This document shows positions 1 through 10,769 of a DNA stretch of 64,000 nt, piece after piece. The position numbers and the translations under genes were made by a program. The stretch covers positions 82,749,495-82,813,494 of the forward strand of contig JALGPY010000005.1 in the NCBI GenBank assembly GCA_023055425.1, in the 5' to 3' direction. The notes under the pieces are model-generated. The model worked only from the letters and a program-made list of their open reading frames with translations. It ran no database searches and was not told the origin of the DNA. This stretch comes from Linanthus parryae. Lineage: Eukaryota > Streptophyta > Magnoliopsida > Ericales > Polemoniaceae. The first letter of the stretch is position 1, and each line of letters starts with the position of its first letter.

Positions 1-330
1 TCTTCTAAGCCTATCTTCCACGATAGCAGCACATGCGAAAATGATCTTAATTGATCTTCTAAGCTTATCTGCCACGATAGCAGCTCATGCGAAAATGATC
101 TTAATTGAGCTTCTAAGCCTATCTGCCACGATAGCAGCCTATGCGAACATGATCTTAAAAGATCTTTCAAGCCTATCTTCCACGATAGCAGCACTATACA
201 AATGCGATTTAAAATTCGTTATTAAGTCTATCTATTGTGGTAGCAACATTATGCAAAATGATCTTAAGTGATCTGCAAAGGCCTATCTGATTTGGGGAAA
301 ATCACAAGCCTATCTGCCAAGATAGCAAAG
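1..330 (+). repeat. 54-bp tandem repeat array
   Basis: About six imperfect copies of a 54-bp unit run off the left edge. The anchor 'atgatc' occurs at 41, 95 and 149, with decayed versions near 202 and 258. Each unit holds CTATCTKCCACGATAG, in which CTATC and GATAG can pair as a short hairpin. An apparent plus-strand reading frame at 41-271 is only the repeat read in phase and is not proposed as a gene. Confidence 0.85.
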
Positions 331-1688
331 CCGCGCGAGCACGATCTCGAAAGATCTAAGAACATATCTGCGAATCTATACGACATATAGCAACACAAAG
401 TGTGTATATAGCACTACAGAAGGCGAAATTTGCCGATACGCATGCGAAATTGTAATTTGTTGTAACAAAACAGCAAATCATACAAAGCAATTTATCATTA
501 TAAGTCAAAAGCACTTACAATTTATCTGTCTAGATAACAGCTTACAAGCGAAAAAGCTCAAATCTAACTGCGCAGCCAACATGGCTTACAATGCATCTAA
601 AAAGTAACTTACAAACGAGAAGTTACACATCGGGGGAATCCTAACTGAAAAAGGATGAACCTAACGGTCCTAAAACAGGCTATGCGATACACAAATCTGC
701 GACCGAAGATCTGTGGCAAGTAGGGTCTTGCTATAAAATGAATGTCCTACGAGCGCCACAAGAGGCAATGCGTTCAAGATCCCAGCATTTGGCAAGGCCC
801 TTGTCTGATCAACACCCCATGAGATGCGCCTGAAGAACCACCGGTTCCGGCGTGAAACATGCAAGCAGAAACTCCAAAGGGCAGGGTCTCCTTGTCCACG
901 GGAACGAGCACAACGGCTCGCCACCCTGAGCTCACGAACGTGGAGGCAATAAATTCTCCTCTGGGCATGCTGGAGGAGAATCCCCCCGCTCATTACGAGC
1001 CGGTAGCAAGGTCAGTACGGCGCTGCACCTCGCCGGGAGGTGGCCGGAAACATGACCTGCAAACATAATAGACGAAGAAAATTCTTCGAATAAACATGAG
1101 GTATTATCTCCATCTTCTTTATGATGGTTATAAAGATCAATAAGCCTTATGAAGCGGATCTTGGAAGCTATTTCTATAGCACAAAGCGCAAACTCTGGTT
1201 TCACAACTTGGAGTTGCCATGAATCAACGAAAAACAAGCGTTGAAGCCAGCAGTCGTAAGGACTCACGGCAAAGCACATTTTTGGGATGAAGAACCCAAA
1301 TGGCAAAGGGCAAATTTTATATAGACCTTGTGGAGACTCTTCAGTTTCCAAGATGAGTCAGCAGAATTTGGAAAGAGGGTAAGGATCAATCACTTACGCC
1401 TTGAAAAACGGTAATAATCAATTACCCTACTAAAGGCTACGACGATTCAGTTGCGTATCCTAATTAATGACGGATGGTCATGATTCGGATGGACTTCCCA
1501 AGGAAAGCGTGCTTATCTAATGAGAAATTAGCGCGAAAATCAAGGCAGAATATCAATTGCTGACGTCGTAAATTGATATGCACAGAGATATTCTAGCAAA
1601 TCCCGGAAAGGGCAAAACGGCCATTTCGATAATTTTGTTAAAAAAAAGGAGGAGAAACCCTAGAAACATTACAGCAATGTTTCAGCTA
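331..1688. other. Non-coding spacer of the Tat element
   Basis: No supported gene. Only short overlapping frames without recognisable domains occur on either strand. The block lies between the tandem array and the 3' end of the antisense PMD gene, so it may include that gene's 3' flank as well as the element's untranslated region. Confidence 0.5.
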
Positions 1689-2507
1689 CCTATCTGCTGC
1701 TTTTCAAAACAATCCCTTGATCAGGGAATCATTTGGAGTAAACTGACGGCTCAGATTTTCCACTTGCTCCACTTCCTGTTTCAGTTGCTCGCATTCGGCG
1801 TTCATCTCATTTAAGAGCTTCATAGCCTCTTCAACCTTTTGCCTTTGCTGCTCTACCTTCTGCTTCTCAGCTGCGAGGCTTTCGTGGCCGCGTTTCAAAG
1901 TTACGGCTACGCGAATAAGGGTGACTCTTTTCATAAGAAACTTAAAGCCCAATTTGCCTTGAACTTTGGCAAGAAGATTTTGGCACATGCCAGAAAGCAA
2001 TTCCGCGCTCTGAGGAGAAATGGTCGCAGGGGTGGCCGCGGAAAGCTGCTCAAAAATCCAGATGGCTTCAGTAAGAAATAGCCTCCTGTCAAAGGGCCCT
2101 ATCTGCTGCTTTTTAAAACAAGCCCTTGATCAGGGAATCATTTGGAGTAAACTGACGGCTCAGATTTTCCACTTGCTCCACTTCCTGTTTCAGTTGCTCG
2201 CATTCGGCGTTCATCTCATTTAAGAGCTTCATAGCCTCTTCAACCTTTTTCCTTTGCTGCTCTACCTTCTGCTTCTCAGCTACGAGGCTTTCGTGGCCGC
2301 GTTTCAAAGTTAAGGCTACGCGAATCAGGGTGACTCTTTTCATAAGAAACTTAAAGCCCAATTTTCCTTGAACTTTGGCAAGAAGATTTTGGCACATGCC
2401 AGAAAGCATTTCCGCGCTCTGAGGAGAAATGGTCGCAGGGGTGGCCGCGGACAGCTGCTCCAAAATCCAGATGGCTTCAGTAAGAAATAGCCTCCTATCA
2501 AAGGGCC
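1689..2507 (-). repeat. Two-copy 409-bp tandem duplication of the last PMD-gene exon
   Basis: The stretch at 1689-2097 is repeated at 2098-2507 with a handful of substitutions. It covers most of the last exon of the antisense PMD gene (the coiled-coil C-terminus and stop). The gene-proximal copy (2098-2507) still belongs to the reading frame; the distal copy (frame at 1704-2000) lies after the stop codon. Both copies keep the same coiled-coil frame, so the duplication is younger than the coding sequence. Confidence 0.9.
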
Positions 2508-5500
2508 CTATCTCCAGGGACCTCGCAAATGACTGGGGATAAGTGAGGCGCATCCGAACTAGCCAGTCCACGTCGGCTAGCTTCAAACCTAAAGTAATGT
2601 CAAAACTAGGTCATACTATCGAATGCACAAGCCAAGAATGCAAGATGCGAACAGCAAAGCATGACATACCCGTTCCTTCAAGGATCTCGCGCAGAGAAGG
2701 AATGCGCATTGCTGGGATAGTTGAAGACTGTCCTCGCTCCATTGCCCCTCTATCAGCTGCGAGCTGTAACTCCTCATAGTTGCGGGGAAGAGTATAAGCC
2801 GCACCAGGTGCGATCGCAGCCCCGATCTTCGAGCCCCAAAAGCTCCACGCAGGAAGAGGTGCGGCCGACTCAGTCATTGCCGGAGGCATGACGGTAGAAG
2901 AAGTGGGAGCTTGATGAGGAATACCTTCAGGTGCGATAGCATCAGCAGCATTTTTCCTTATTTCCTCAGCACCTGCATGGGGATCTTCTTCCATTAACAC
3001 GGTGTCAGCCTCGGCGTCATCAGAAAGCTCGGTGACATCCTCGAATGGCTCTCCTGCATACTCAGCATCTGTGACAGGCTTCTCGGTATATGAACTCGGC
3101 ACCGGGACATAGGACGCAGAAGGTTGACTCCTTTGCTCCAACACAAATTCATCAGCGATGCCTGCGATACAAAATGCGATGGTGTGAGGTAACTTGCATT
3201 GTACGTTACTTTACTATCTTCACTAAGCTAAGAGCAAGCACCTCCACGCGAAGGTGGGATTGCATTATCCTCGTCATACGCTAAGGACGTGGAACCTTGC
3301 CCTATTAATGTGTCTTCATTAAGCATGTCTTTAAGATGAGCATGACCTGGGGCGCGAAGAAACCAGTCATGATTATGTTTAGTTGCTAAGCCTAGTTTGC
3401 GCATATCGTTCAAGTGATTACCTGGTGGTTCAACGCACTTGCCTACTAGCCAACGGAGAATGTCAACTTTTGACACACCGTGCTTTAATGCACCAGCTAT
3501 AACATCTCGATAACTTAATGCGAGATTAAAAATCTCACCTTCGTTGCCGCCTGCGATTTCTTCAATATCTGCTTGGGCTTGCCCCAAGGCTGCTGCATGC
3601 TCTTCTGGAGCCGCATCCTCCTCCTCAACTCGAGGAGCCACCTCTTCGGGAAGCACATCTTCCTCATCAGCTGGACGCACTAATTCGTCGACATGCTGTT
3701 CTTCGAGGCTCCTCTGCCTCACACGCTCGAGCTCCTCCTCTTCTCGCTTTCTTCTCCTTTCAGCAGCTTCCGCAACTGTCTTCTTGGACTCGGCGAGAAT
3801 GTCCTCGCCTATGGGTTCGTCAGAAATACCAGAATGAGCACCCCTCTTCTGCCTCTTGGCCAAAAGGCCACTGATGGTCTCATCATCATCATCATCTGCG
3901 AAGAAACGATTGGTTCAAAATCAAGTTGCGAAAAGAGTTACGATAATGAGAAGGGAAACGCGATTGAGATACCTCCTGATTCTTCCTCATGTATCACATT
4001 TACTCTTTCTTCTTCTTCTTCATCTCCTTCTCTTGGCTCCCGCCTCTCCTCTTCTTCCTCCTGGCCGAATGGAATGAAGGTCTCTACTGCGAGCTCCTTC
4101 CGTGTTTTACTGGGCATGCGACCTTTGCATTTGTCTTTGGCAGAAAGGGACCTCGCAGGAGGGGAAGTTGGAGCGTTTTTAGGGGAAGAAATTGTAATTC
4201 TTCTTTGCCTGGGCCTCTTTGCTCTTGGAGCTGCAGTCACTGGGGGAGATGGATCGTTTCTGGGAGGAGACAAGGCTGGAGTATTGTCTATTAGCGAGTC
4301 TGCAAAAGCATTCATGACCTCGCGAATCCTGGCCTCGACCTCGGGATCCATTCTCGATGCTAGCCGAAACGACTGTCCTTGTCTTCTTGTGATAACAATG
4401 GTGTTAACCAGCGATTTGGAACGCTCACCAGATGCAAACCTCCGCACGTGACACTACAGCAAGCAGTGTAGAATAAAGATGTCAATATGGGAAAGTAAAG
4501 AAGCTTAGAGCATGCAAAAGAAGTTGCTTACCTTAGCAAAAGTCTCGCTATATCTGATGACATGCGAGTCGCCAGTTTTTAGAACAACCACCTTCACGGT
4601 TACCTGCAGGTTGCTCAAAGGGAAGATTGCTCAGCAAGACTGTTTTGCACTCCTTTGTCAACAAACGCTTATAGCAGCCTCTGATAATAGACTGTGGCCA
4701 GATTGGTGGTGCCACTGCATCAAAACCGAACTGGGGAGAAACGCGAGTAGGATCAACATCTACAGTAATCCTCTCATACCTCGGCGCGAGCTCACGAATA
4801 TGCTATGCGAGAGCAGGAAGGGAACCTCGCAGGCACCACCAAAAGAATTCGCAATAGCGCTCATGGAAATGCTCTCCATCTTCGAAGAGGAGCTCTTCCG
4901 AGAAGACACACCCTTAGGAGGATACATCTTTGGAAACCATCGCACGTTTTCAATACGCATGGCATAGGGCCTGGCTATGAACTCTTGCTGATTGTCACAT
5001 ATCAGGCTCCAAATGCACTTGGGGTTATTTTTCCCAAACCATCTCGCAGCTCTGCCACTGTTACGCTCCTCCACCGCGCCTGGGGGACACCACTTGTTGG
5101 GCTTAGAAGCAGTTGGGGAATAGGAGGGCCATCGCTCAAAGACCCACATTGTCAAGAAGGCAATGTTAACGAAAGTCAGTATGTCGAGACGGCCACGCGA
5201 TTCTTTCATGGCCACAACTAGCTGATCCAGTCTGTAGTACAGCGTGCCCAAGACCAAGGGTCCGAGTGCGACTCTCTGACCAAGGGCCAATTTCACGATA
5301 AGGGGCAGAACTTGATAGAAGACCCCATCATGTGGGTGACCATCGATTAAGTACCTCGACAACCAAGCGCAGAGGAAGGCACAAAGGGTCAAGTGATAAC
5401 CCTTACCTTCCACATAGTTCTTGGCCTCTGGGTCTTGACTCAGAAGCTTCTTGGTGATGCTGATGTTCGCATAATCACGGAAAAAGTATTGGACCCATTT

Positions 5501-6199
5501 ATTCCAAGTATTCTTCGCAGACGTATCAACCAACTGCCAGTCAGGAAGGGCTTATGTAGTGGTCCACCGGGTGGAGATTTTCTTTACCTCTGACAAGCAC
5601 TTCTCCATCTGCGTGTACAAAGCAATCTCCGCATCCATCCTCAAGGGACTCAAAGGATCCACCTCACCCATGGGAGACAGATCGTACAGCATGTGCACGT
5701 CCTCGAGCGTGGGGGCAGCCTCAAACTTAGCAAAGTGAAAAGTGTGAGTCGCAGGCGAGTAGCGGGAAAGAAGGTTTAGAAGCATAGATTGGTCCAGCTT
5801 CACGGCAGCACCCTTCATAGCACGAACTGCGAAATATATGCCAGCTTCGTTTAAAGTAAAGGCGAGATGGATCAGTACATGGTCGATCCACTCATCCATG
5901 TAGTCCAATTTCTGAACAAAGGCTTGGGTGGAAATAGCAGCATACGGGAAGTACCCATTTTCGATTCCCAATCAAACCACGTCTTCGCAGCCAATAAATT
6001 CGAGCAAAGCTGATTTAACTGGAGGGGTTAACGTTAGCAATCCCTCACCAGTGATAGGGGTAGGCAGTTTCATTGCCTTAACCCTAGCATGGTAGAAGTC
6101 TTTGCCACCCAGATAAGGGGCTTTTCGCCATAAAGCTTGCGGGAGATCAGGTATTTCTTCGTCCTCCTTGATGGGTCTAGTTCCTTTTGTCTTTGCCAT
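2113..6199 (-). pseudogene. Antisense five-exon plant-mobile-domain gene of the Tat element
   Basis: I read five exons on the minus strand: 6199-4532, 4453-3973, 3895-3242, 3161-2670 and 2588-2113. Four introns of 77-81 bp have GT-AG ends, with phases 0,1,1,1 that keep the frame; about 1256 codons in total. Exon 1 resembles the aminotransferase-like plant mobile domain: a THTFHF segment, then E-x-APTLEDV, and later WVFERWPSYSP. Exons 2-3 are charged, with a basic AKRPRQRR patch and Glu/Arg-rich helix; exon 5 ends in a coiled coil. It is broken by TGA at 5972-5974, TAA at 5552-5554, and two roughly compensating frame slips between about 4820 and 4600. The start at 6199 is the first ATG of the open frame. 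Its function in the element is unknown. Confidence 0.75.
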
Positions 6200-6933
6200 T
6201 TCTGCGGAAAAGCAAGAAAAAAGGGGGGAGAAATATGCACACTTTCAGTTTGAATTCTGAGATTCAAGATCTATGGGAAGAAAGATGAACAGTTTCTGGT
6301 ACCAATTTCAGAAATTGGAGATTGGAATTGTTTGTATTATCAGATATTTCAAAACCCTACATTCGAGGTCTTCATCATTGGGAGACTAAATCAAAATTGG
6401 ATTCAGAGATTGGAAGCTTCTTTACGGGTTTTCAGCAGATAACACATCATGGGTTTGCAGATCAAACACAGTTCAAAGCATATTCTGGTATATTAAATTA
6501 AAATTGAACAAGGCCAACCTTGTTTCTGTAAAGCTTGCTTGGATGCAGACAGCCGAAGAAGACGATTTGCAATTTTGAACTGGTGATTGATTATCTGAAT
6601 CTGCTCTCGAAGGCTTCCGGGTACCATTCACTTTAAGAGAAAGAAGTGATGCTTTGCAACAATGGAGAGTACATAATATTTATCCAAAAACAATGAAGGG
6701 TTGCTTCCTTTCAGTAGTTGAATCGCAACCGTCACCGTCGAATCGCGCAATCACAGGGCAAGCTGACGTCACCCCTAAAACCCTAAAGGCCAGACAGCAC
6801 GACTCTAGGGGTTTTAGGTCATAATGGCACGCACGGGGTTTGAATTTACTCATATTTGAATTGGTGCGTGGCGGCGACGCGTATGTTGGTTTTCGCGCAT
6901 GGAAGTCTATCCTGCTATGAGTCTTCACGCGCA
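6200..6933. other. Spacer between the antisense PMD gene and the 3' LTR
   Basis: No coding sequence is supported. The block lies immediately 5' of the minus-strand PMD gene, so if that gene was transcribed its promoter and 5' UTR should be here. I could not identify a convincing minus-strand TATA box. Confidence 0.45.
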
Positions 6934-6943
6934 GAAAGGGGGC
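6934..6943 (+). promoter_or_regulatory. Polypurine tract of the Tat element
   Basis: A purine run agaaaggggg lies just upstream of 'ctaa' and the presumed LTR start TGTAG at 6947. This is the usual position of the plus-strand DNA primer in LTR retrotransposons and orients the element on the plus strand. Confidence 0.6.
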
Positions 6944-7132
6944 TAATGTAGATAGGGATTTCTGGACAAGAAGATCTTGGCCACGTGGCAATCATCCAGC
7001 ACACCATATTGTGCTCCACACACACGAGATCACAGCCGCACTGATCCATGTGGGGGCTGCGAGACAGGGCCCTCGCATACCACCACACGGGACTTGTAGG
7101 GACTTAGTGGTTTGGAGGCTAGAGTAAGTGTT

Positions 7133-7161
7133 GTCGCGTGCGAGTCAAGCCCGCACGCGAC
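7133..7161 (+). promoter_or_regulatory. GC-rich hairpin in the Tat LTR
   Basis: GTCGCGTGCG at 7133-7142 is perfectly complementary to CGCACGCGAC at 7152-7161, giving a 10-bp stem with a 9-base loop upstream of the TATA box. Its role is unknown; it is rich in CpG, so a methylation target or protein site are options. Confidence 0.5.
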
Positions 7162-7209
7162 CTTTAGTAACTGCTTTTGAGAGATTTATGGCACGAGCTC
7201 CATAAACCC

Positions 7210-7234
7210 GGTCAATCCGGTCAAACCCGGTCAA
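7210..7234 (-). promoter_or_regulatory. Three W-box-like sites in the Tat LTR
   Basis: GGTCAA occurs at 7210, 7219 and 7229, about 10 bp apart, which is TTGACC on the minus strand. TTGAC[C/T] is the known W-box bound by WRKY factors. The cluster lies about 140 bp upstream of the TATA box at 7372. Stress- or defence-responsive transcription is an inference. Confidence 0.45.
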
Positions 7235-7371
7235 CCCCATAACGGTTCCGGTATTCGCGCATCACGTGCTGTAACGGTCCCTATATACGCGGACGAACGT
7301 GTCGTTGTGGTTAAGCTAATTAAGCCGCCATTGATGGGCGCATTAACCACACTGCAACAGTCACATTCTCC

Positions 7372-7383
7372 ACTATATATAGG
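7372..7383 (+). promoter_or_regulatory. TATA box of the Tat LTR
   Basis: ACTATATATAGG sits about 200 bp before the LTR end and is followed by a CT-rich leader with repeated 'ctctct'. This matches the layout of a plant LTR promoter. A second weaker TATA-like string (ctatatacg) lies near 7281. Confidence 0.6.
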
Positions 7384-7913
7384 ACGTTAACCTTTCCATA
7401 CAAAGGAGAACACACTAGCCATACGCGGAAGCTCTGCCAAACCTCTGTCTCTCTCTCAGACATTACTACTACCTTACTCTCTCCCTACACACAACCCAAC
7501 TCTTCCTGTGCTATCTCTGATCCTCTACTTACGGTGTACACGGAGTTCTCCTCGCTGGAATCTCTTGTGCAGAAGCGGTAACACATGATTTCCAAAAGAT
7601 CCAACTTACTAAGCAATAACAGTTAAGTCCAGATAAACCTAATGACCAAAAAAAAAAAACAAACACCTAGATTTCTCCCCCTTTTTGACTTTCATCAAAA
7701 CGAAACAGAAGGAAGTTGTATAAGAGTCTTTGGAAAATTAAAAAAATACAGTTTTAAAAAGATAAAATTTCATGACTTTGAAGGGGATTTCAAGGCCTTG
7801 AAAAGTAGAAGAAAGAGTAGGCAAGAATTAAGGGTCTAGTTCTTCATCTCCTTGCTGCTCTTCACCTTCTTTCTGACTAATCCCATCATCATCATCATCA
7901 ACCTGTTCTTCAT

Positions 7914-8474
7914 CTATTTCATCAATAATTCAACTAATGGTCTTTGATCACACTGTTGAATAGAAAAGGTTAATCCTTCAAAGGCCTTCCTTCCATGTCT
8001 CAGTTTCTTCTTTATAAACACCTTTTTCTTCAGTGCTGAAGAAACTTTCTGATGACCTTTTCTCCCAATTTTCAAGCTAGATTCTGACTCAGTTTCCTTT
8101 CTTGATAAAGAGTAAATTCCATAGGATCTTGAAGTTGCTTCTGAATCCGAATCCTGAATGTAAATATTTTCTTTTCCCTTTCCTGCTGTGTCAACCTTCT
8201 TCTTTGTCTTCTTAGGGCTTCCTATCTGAATCCCTTTCTCTTTCTCTTGAGTAGTCTCCATTATCATCTTATTTTTGCTTGAAACAGGGGTCTGATCCTT
8301 CTTTGCTTTCTTTTTGGGATGATGAGGATCCATTTCTTCTGCAGTAGGTGTCTTTGAACTTGAGTCCCAACTGATGGTTTGAACCTCTTCCCCAGTTGTC
8401 TTTCTTTTCTTCTCTGCACCAGTCTTTGAACCACCAGCCACCTTTAATCGGTCTGAGGCTCTTCTTGTGCTCAT
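7914..8474 (-). pseudogene. N-terminal part of the extra ORF of element A
   Basis: A 186-codon minus-strand frame starts with a Met followed by basic, Ser/Thr- and Lys-rich sequence. It matches in character and position the N-terminus of the element B extra ORF (from 59970): charged, with nuclear-localisation-like KKKAKK and KKTKKK clusters. The central globular domain present in B is absent. After the stop the sequence passes to an acidic Asp/Glu-rich stretch, so an internal deletion removed the middle of the gene. Confidence 0.6.
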
Positions 8475-8971
8475 TATGGTTTGGGAGAATAAGAGAGATG
8501 TAGGATAGATACGAAAGAGAGAAGGAGATAATAAGATAAAAGTGAAGAGTTTGAGTTTGAAAAGGTAACTAAAATAATTTCTGATCTTAGAAGATCCTGA
8601 GTTATCAGAAATTATTCAAAATCTTTGATGCCGTTGGAAAGAAATAATATTATACTCTATTTGGCTAAAAAGGAATTTTAAAAAATGAGAGACAATATTG
8701 AGCAAATATCTAGAAAGATAGCACCCAATATTGAAAGATCCAGAGTTGATTGAATAGCAATTACATAGACTTATTTTCAAGGCCTTGAAAAGCATTTCAA
8801 GGCCCTGAAAAGCCGTTTTACTGAAACACATATAATCAAAGCTTTGAAAAGATTTCAAGGCTGTGAAAATCAGTTCAAACCATTGAACCACATAAAATCT
8901 TACCTTACTTACCTGATGCTCCACCTGAACCAATGCATCTTTGTTTAGCATGCCTAACTCCAATCTTAGAT
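8475..8971 (-). other. Spacer between RNase H and extra ORF of element A
   Basis: No coding sequence is supported. The stretch contains several copies of the TTCAAGGCCTTGAA palindrome family (perfect core at 8778-8787, near-copies around 8799, 8840 and 8858). Confidence 0.6.
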
Positions 8972-10640
8972 CTATGAATCTTCATCTGGCAATGGTATAG
9001 TGAAGATATCTGCAAGTTGCATGTTAGTAGAAACAAATTCAAGAACAATATAACCTTTTTTTGCATGATCTCTGATGAAGTGATGTCTGAAATCAGTATG
9101 CTTTGTTCTTGAATGCTGAACTAGATTCTTTGTAATTGATATTGCACTTGTATTGTCACACTTGATAGGTATATCTCTGAAATCAAATCCAAGATCTCTC
9201 ATTTGTTGTGCAATGCAGAACACCTGTGAACACCAAGCTCCAGCAGCTATGTATTCAGCTTCTGCTGTTGATAGTGAAATTGAGTTTTGGTTCTTGGAAT
9301 GCGAGCTTATTAACGATGATCCAAGAAATTGGCAGCATCCTGATGTAATCTTTCTATCAACTTTATATCCAGAAAAATCAGCATCTGAATAGCCACTCAA
9401 AGAAAAGTTACATTATTTATGATACCAAAACCCTAAGTCTTTGGTACCATTGAGATATCTAAATATTCTCTTAACTGTAGTAAAGTGTGATTCTTTAGGA
9501 TAAGCTTGAAATCTAGCACACATACATTCTCTAAAAATAATATCTAGTCTGCTAGTTGTGAGATATAGTAATGATCCAATCATACCACTATATTCTTTTC
9601 CCAATAACAGTCTTACCAGATTCATCCTTGTCTATGGATAATGTAGAACTCATGTGGGTCTTGATCTCTTTGGATTGAGCCACACTTTTAAAGGATTAAA
9701 AGGGTCCGTTAAGCGCCTCACGACCTGGTCATGGATAGATCACCCAGGTTCGGGTCCATAAGCAGCCTGGCGGACTACTAGCTAGTGTGTATCATCGTTT
9801 TAATATTTTCCAAATATTTTTTGGTGATTCAAATCTTTGAGTATTATAACTTCTTTTTCATTTTTCTTTTTTTTATACCTTTTGAATTCGCTAAGCAAGT
9901 CTCTAGTGTACCTGCTTTGATGTAGAAATATTCCCTACTTCATTTGATGAATTTGAAGTCCAAGAAACAAGTTCAATTCTCCCATCTAGCTCATTTCAAA
10001 TTCCCTACTCATAAGGCTTGAGAATTCCTTGCACAAGAGATAATTAGTAGCTCCAAACAGTATGTCATCAACATAAATCTGAACTACAGGCATATCTTTC
10101 CCATGAGTCTTTATGAAAAGAGTTTTGTCCACTCATCCTATTTTGAAATCATTTTTCAGTAAGAATTTTGACAATATTTCATACCAAGCTCATGGAGCTT
10201 GTTTCAAACAAGAATGAGCTTTTTCAAGTTTGTAAACATGATCTGGAAACTTATCATTTTCGAAACCAGGAGGCTGAGCAACATAAACTTCTTCTTGCAA
10301 ATATCCATTTAGAACAACACTTTTCACATCCATTTGAAAGACTTTCATGTTTTTGTGAAATGCAAATGCAAGTAGAATTCTAATTGCTTCTAACCTGGAA
10401 ACAGGAGCAAAGGTTTCTTCATATTCAATACCTTCTTCTTTATTTTAGACTTGAGCTACCAATCTAGCTTAGTTCCTGGTTACCTTTCCATTCTCATCTA
10501 ATTTGTTTCTGAATACCCACCTGGTGCCAATGATAGACTGATTTCTTTATGGAGGAACCATATTCCAAACCTTGTTCCTTTCAAACTCATTGAGTTCCCT
10601 TTGTATTGCTATAATCCAGTCTACTTCTTTCAAAGCTTCT
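8972..10640 (-). pseudogene. Copia RT and RNase H of element A (broken)
   Basis: On the minus strand the RT begins near 10640 (NEFERNKVWN-like region) and keeps the catalytic YVDD at about 10074-10063, followed by FGATN. The C-terminal part at 9625-9413 has GMIGSLLYLTTSRLDI and the RIFRYLNGT segment. RNase H (9400-8972) has DADFSGYKVDRK, STAEAEYIAAG and the HSRTKHTD motif, and is the best preserved part. A ~185-bp SINE-like insertion at 9693-9877 plus several stops and frameshifts disable it. RT copies RNA into DNA and RNase H removes the RNA strand. Confidence 0.8.
9693..9877 (+). mobile_element. Probable tRNA-derived SINE inserted in RT of element A
   Basis: Compared with the same RT segment in element B, element A has about 185 extra bases here. 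The insert contains GGTTCGGGTCC at 9747-9757, a good match to the RNA polymerase III B-box (GGTTCGANTCC), and ends in a T-rich tract near 9870. Similar flanks (cttttaaa at 9686-9693; cttttgaa at 9879-9886) look like a decayed target-site duplication. A clear A-box was not found and the family is not recognised. Confidence 0.45.
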
Positions 10641-10769
10641 TTCACAGTTTTACGTTCTACAAGAGAGATAAAAGCATTAAAAGCACAAAGATTTTTCAGC
10701 TGTGATCTGGTTTGTGTACCAGTTGTTGTATGTGAAATATGATATCAATAGGATGATATGAGAGATATT

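Larger units (their letters stand above)
1..7585 (+). mobile_element. 3' half of a Tat-lineage Ty3/gypsy retrotransposon
   Basis: Read on the plus strand this block ends in a polypurine tract (6934-6943) followed by an LTR-like segment with TGT...ACA ends. Upstream lie an antisense gene with a plant mobile domain and an array of tandem repeats at the left edge. It is known that Tat-lineage elements (Grande, Retand, Ogre relatives) carry extra ORFs, often antisense, between pol and the 3' LTR, and tandem repeats in the same interval. No gag-pol is visible; it would lie left of the window. Lineage assignment is inferred from this architecture, not from RT sequence. Confidence 0.65.
6947..7585 (+). 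repeat. 3' LTR of the Tat element
   Basis: A ~639-bp segment starts TGTAG after the polypurine tract and ends TAACACA. It holds a TATA box followed by a pyrimidine-rich leader, as expected for U3-R-U5. The partner LTR is outside the window, so both ends are inferred from terminal dinucleotides and flanking motifs only and could be off by several bases. Confidence 0.55.

Noticed and set aside
41..271. Plus-strand frame of 76 codons with repeating leucine-rich units
   Set aside because: It is the 54-bp tandem repeat (a multiple of three) read in phase; no start context or homologue is suggested.
3544..4451. Ser-rich plus-strand frames
   Set aside because: They lie opposite the Glu/Arg-rich exons of the PMD gene; poly-Ser is the mirror of GAG/GAA codons.
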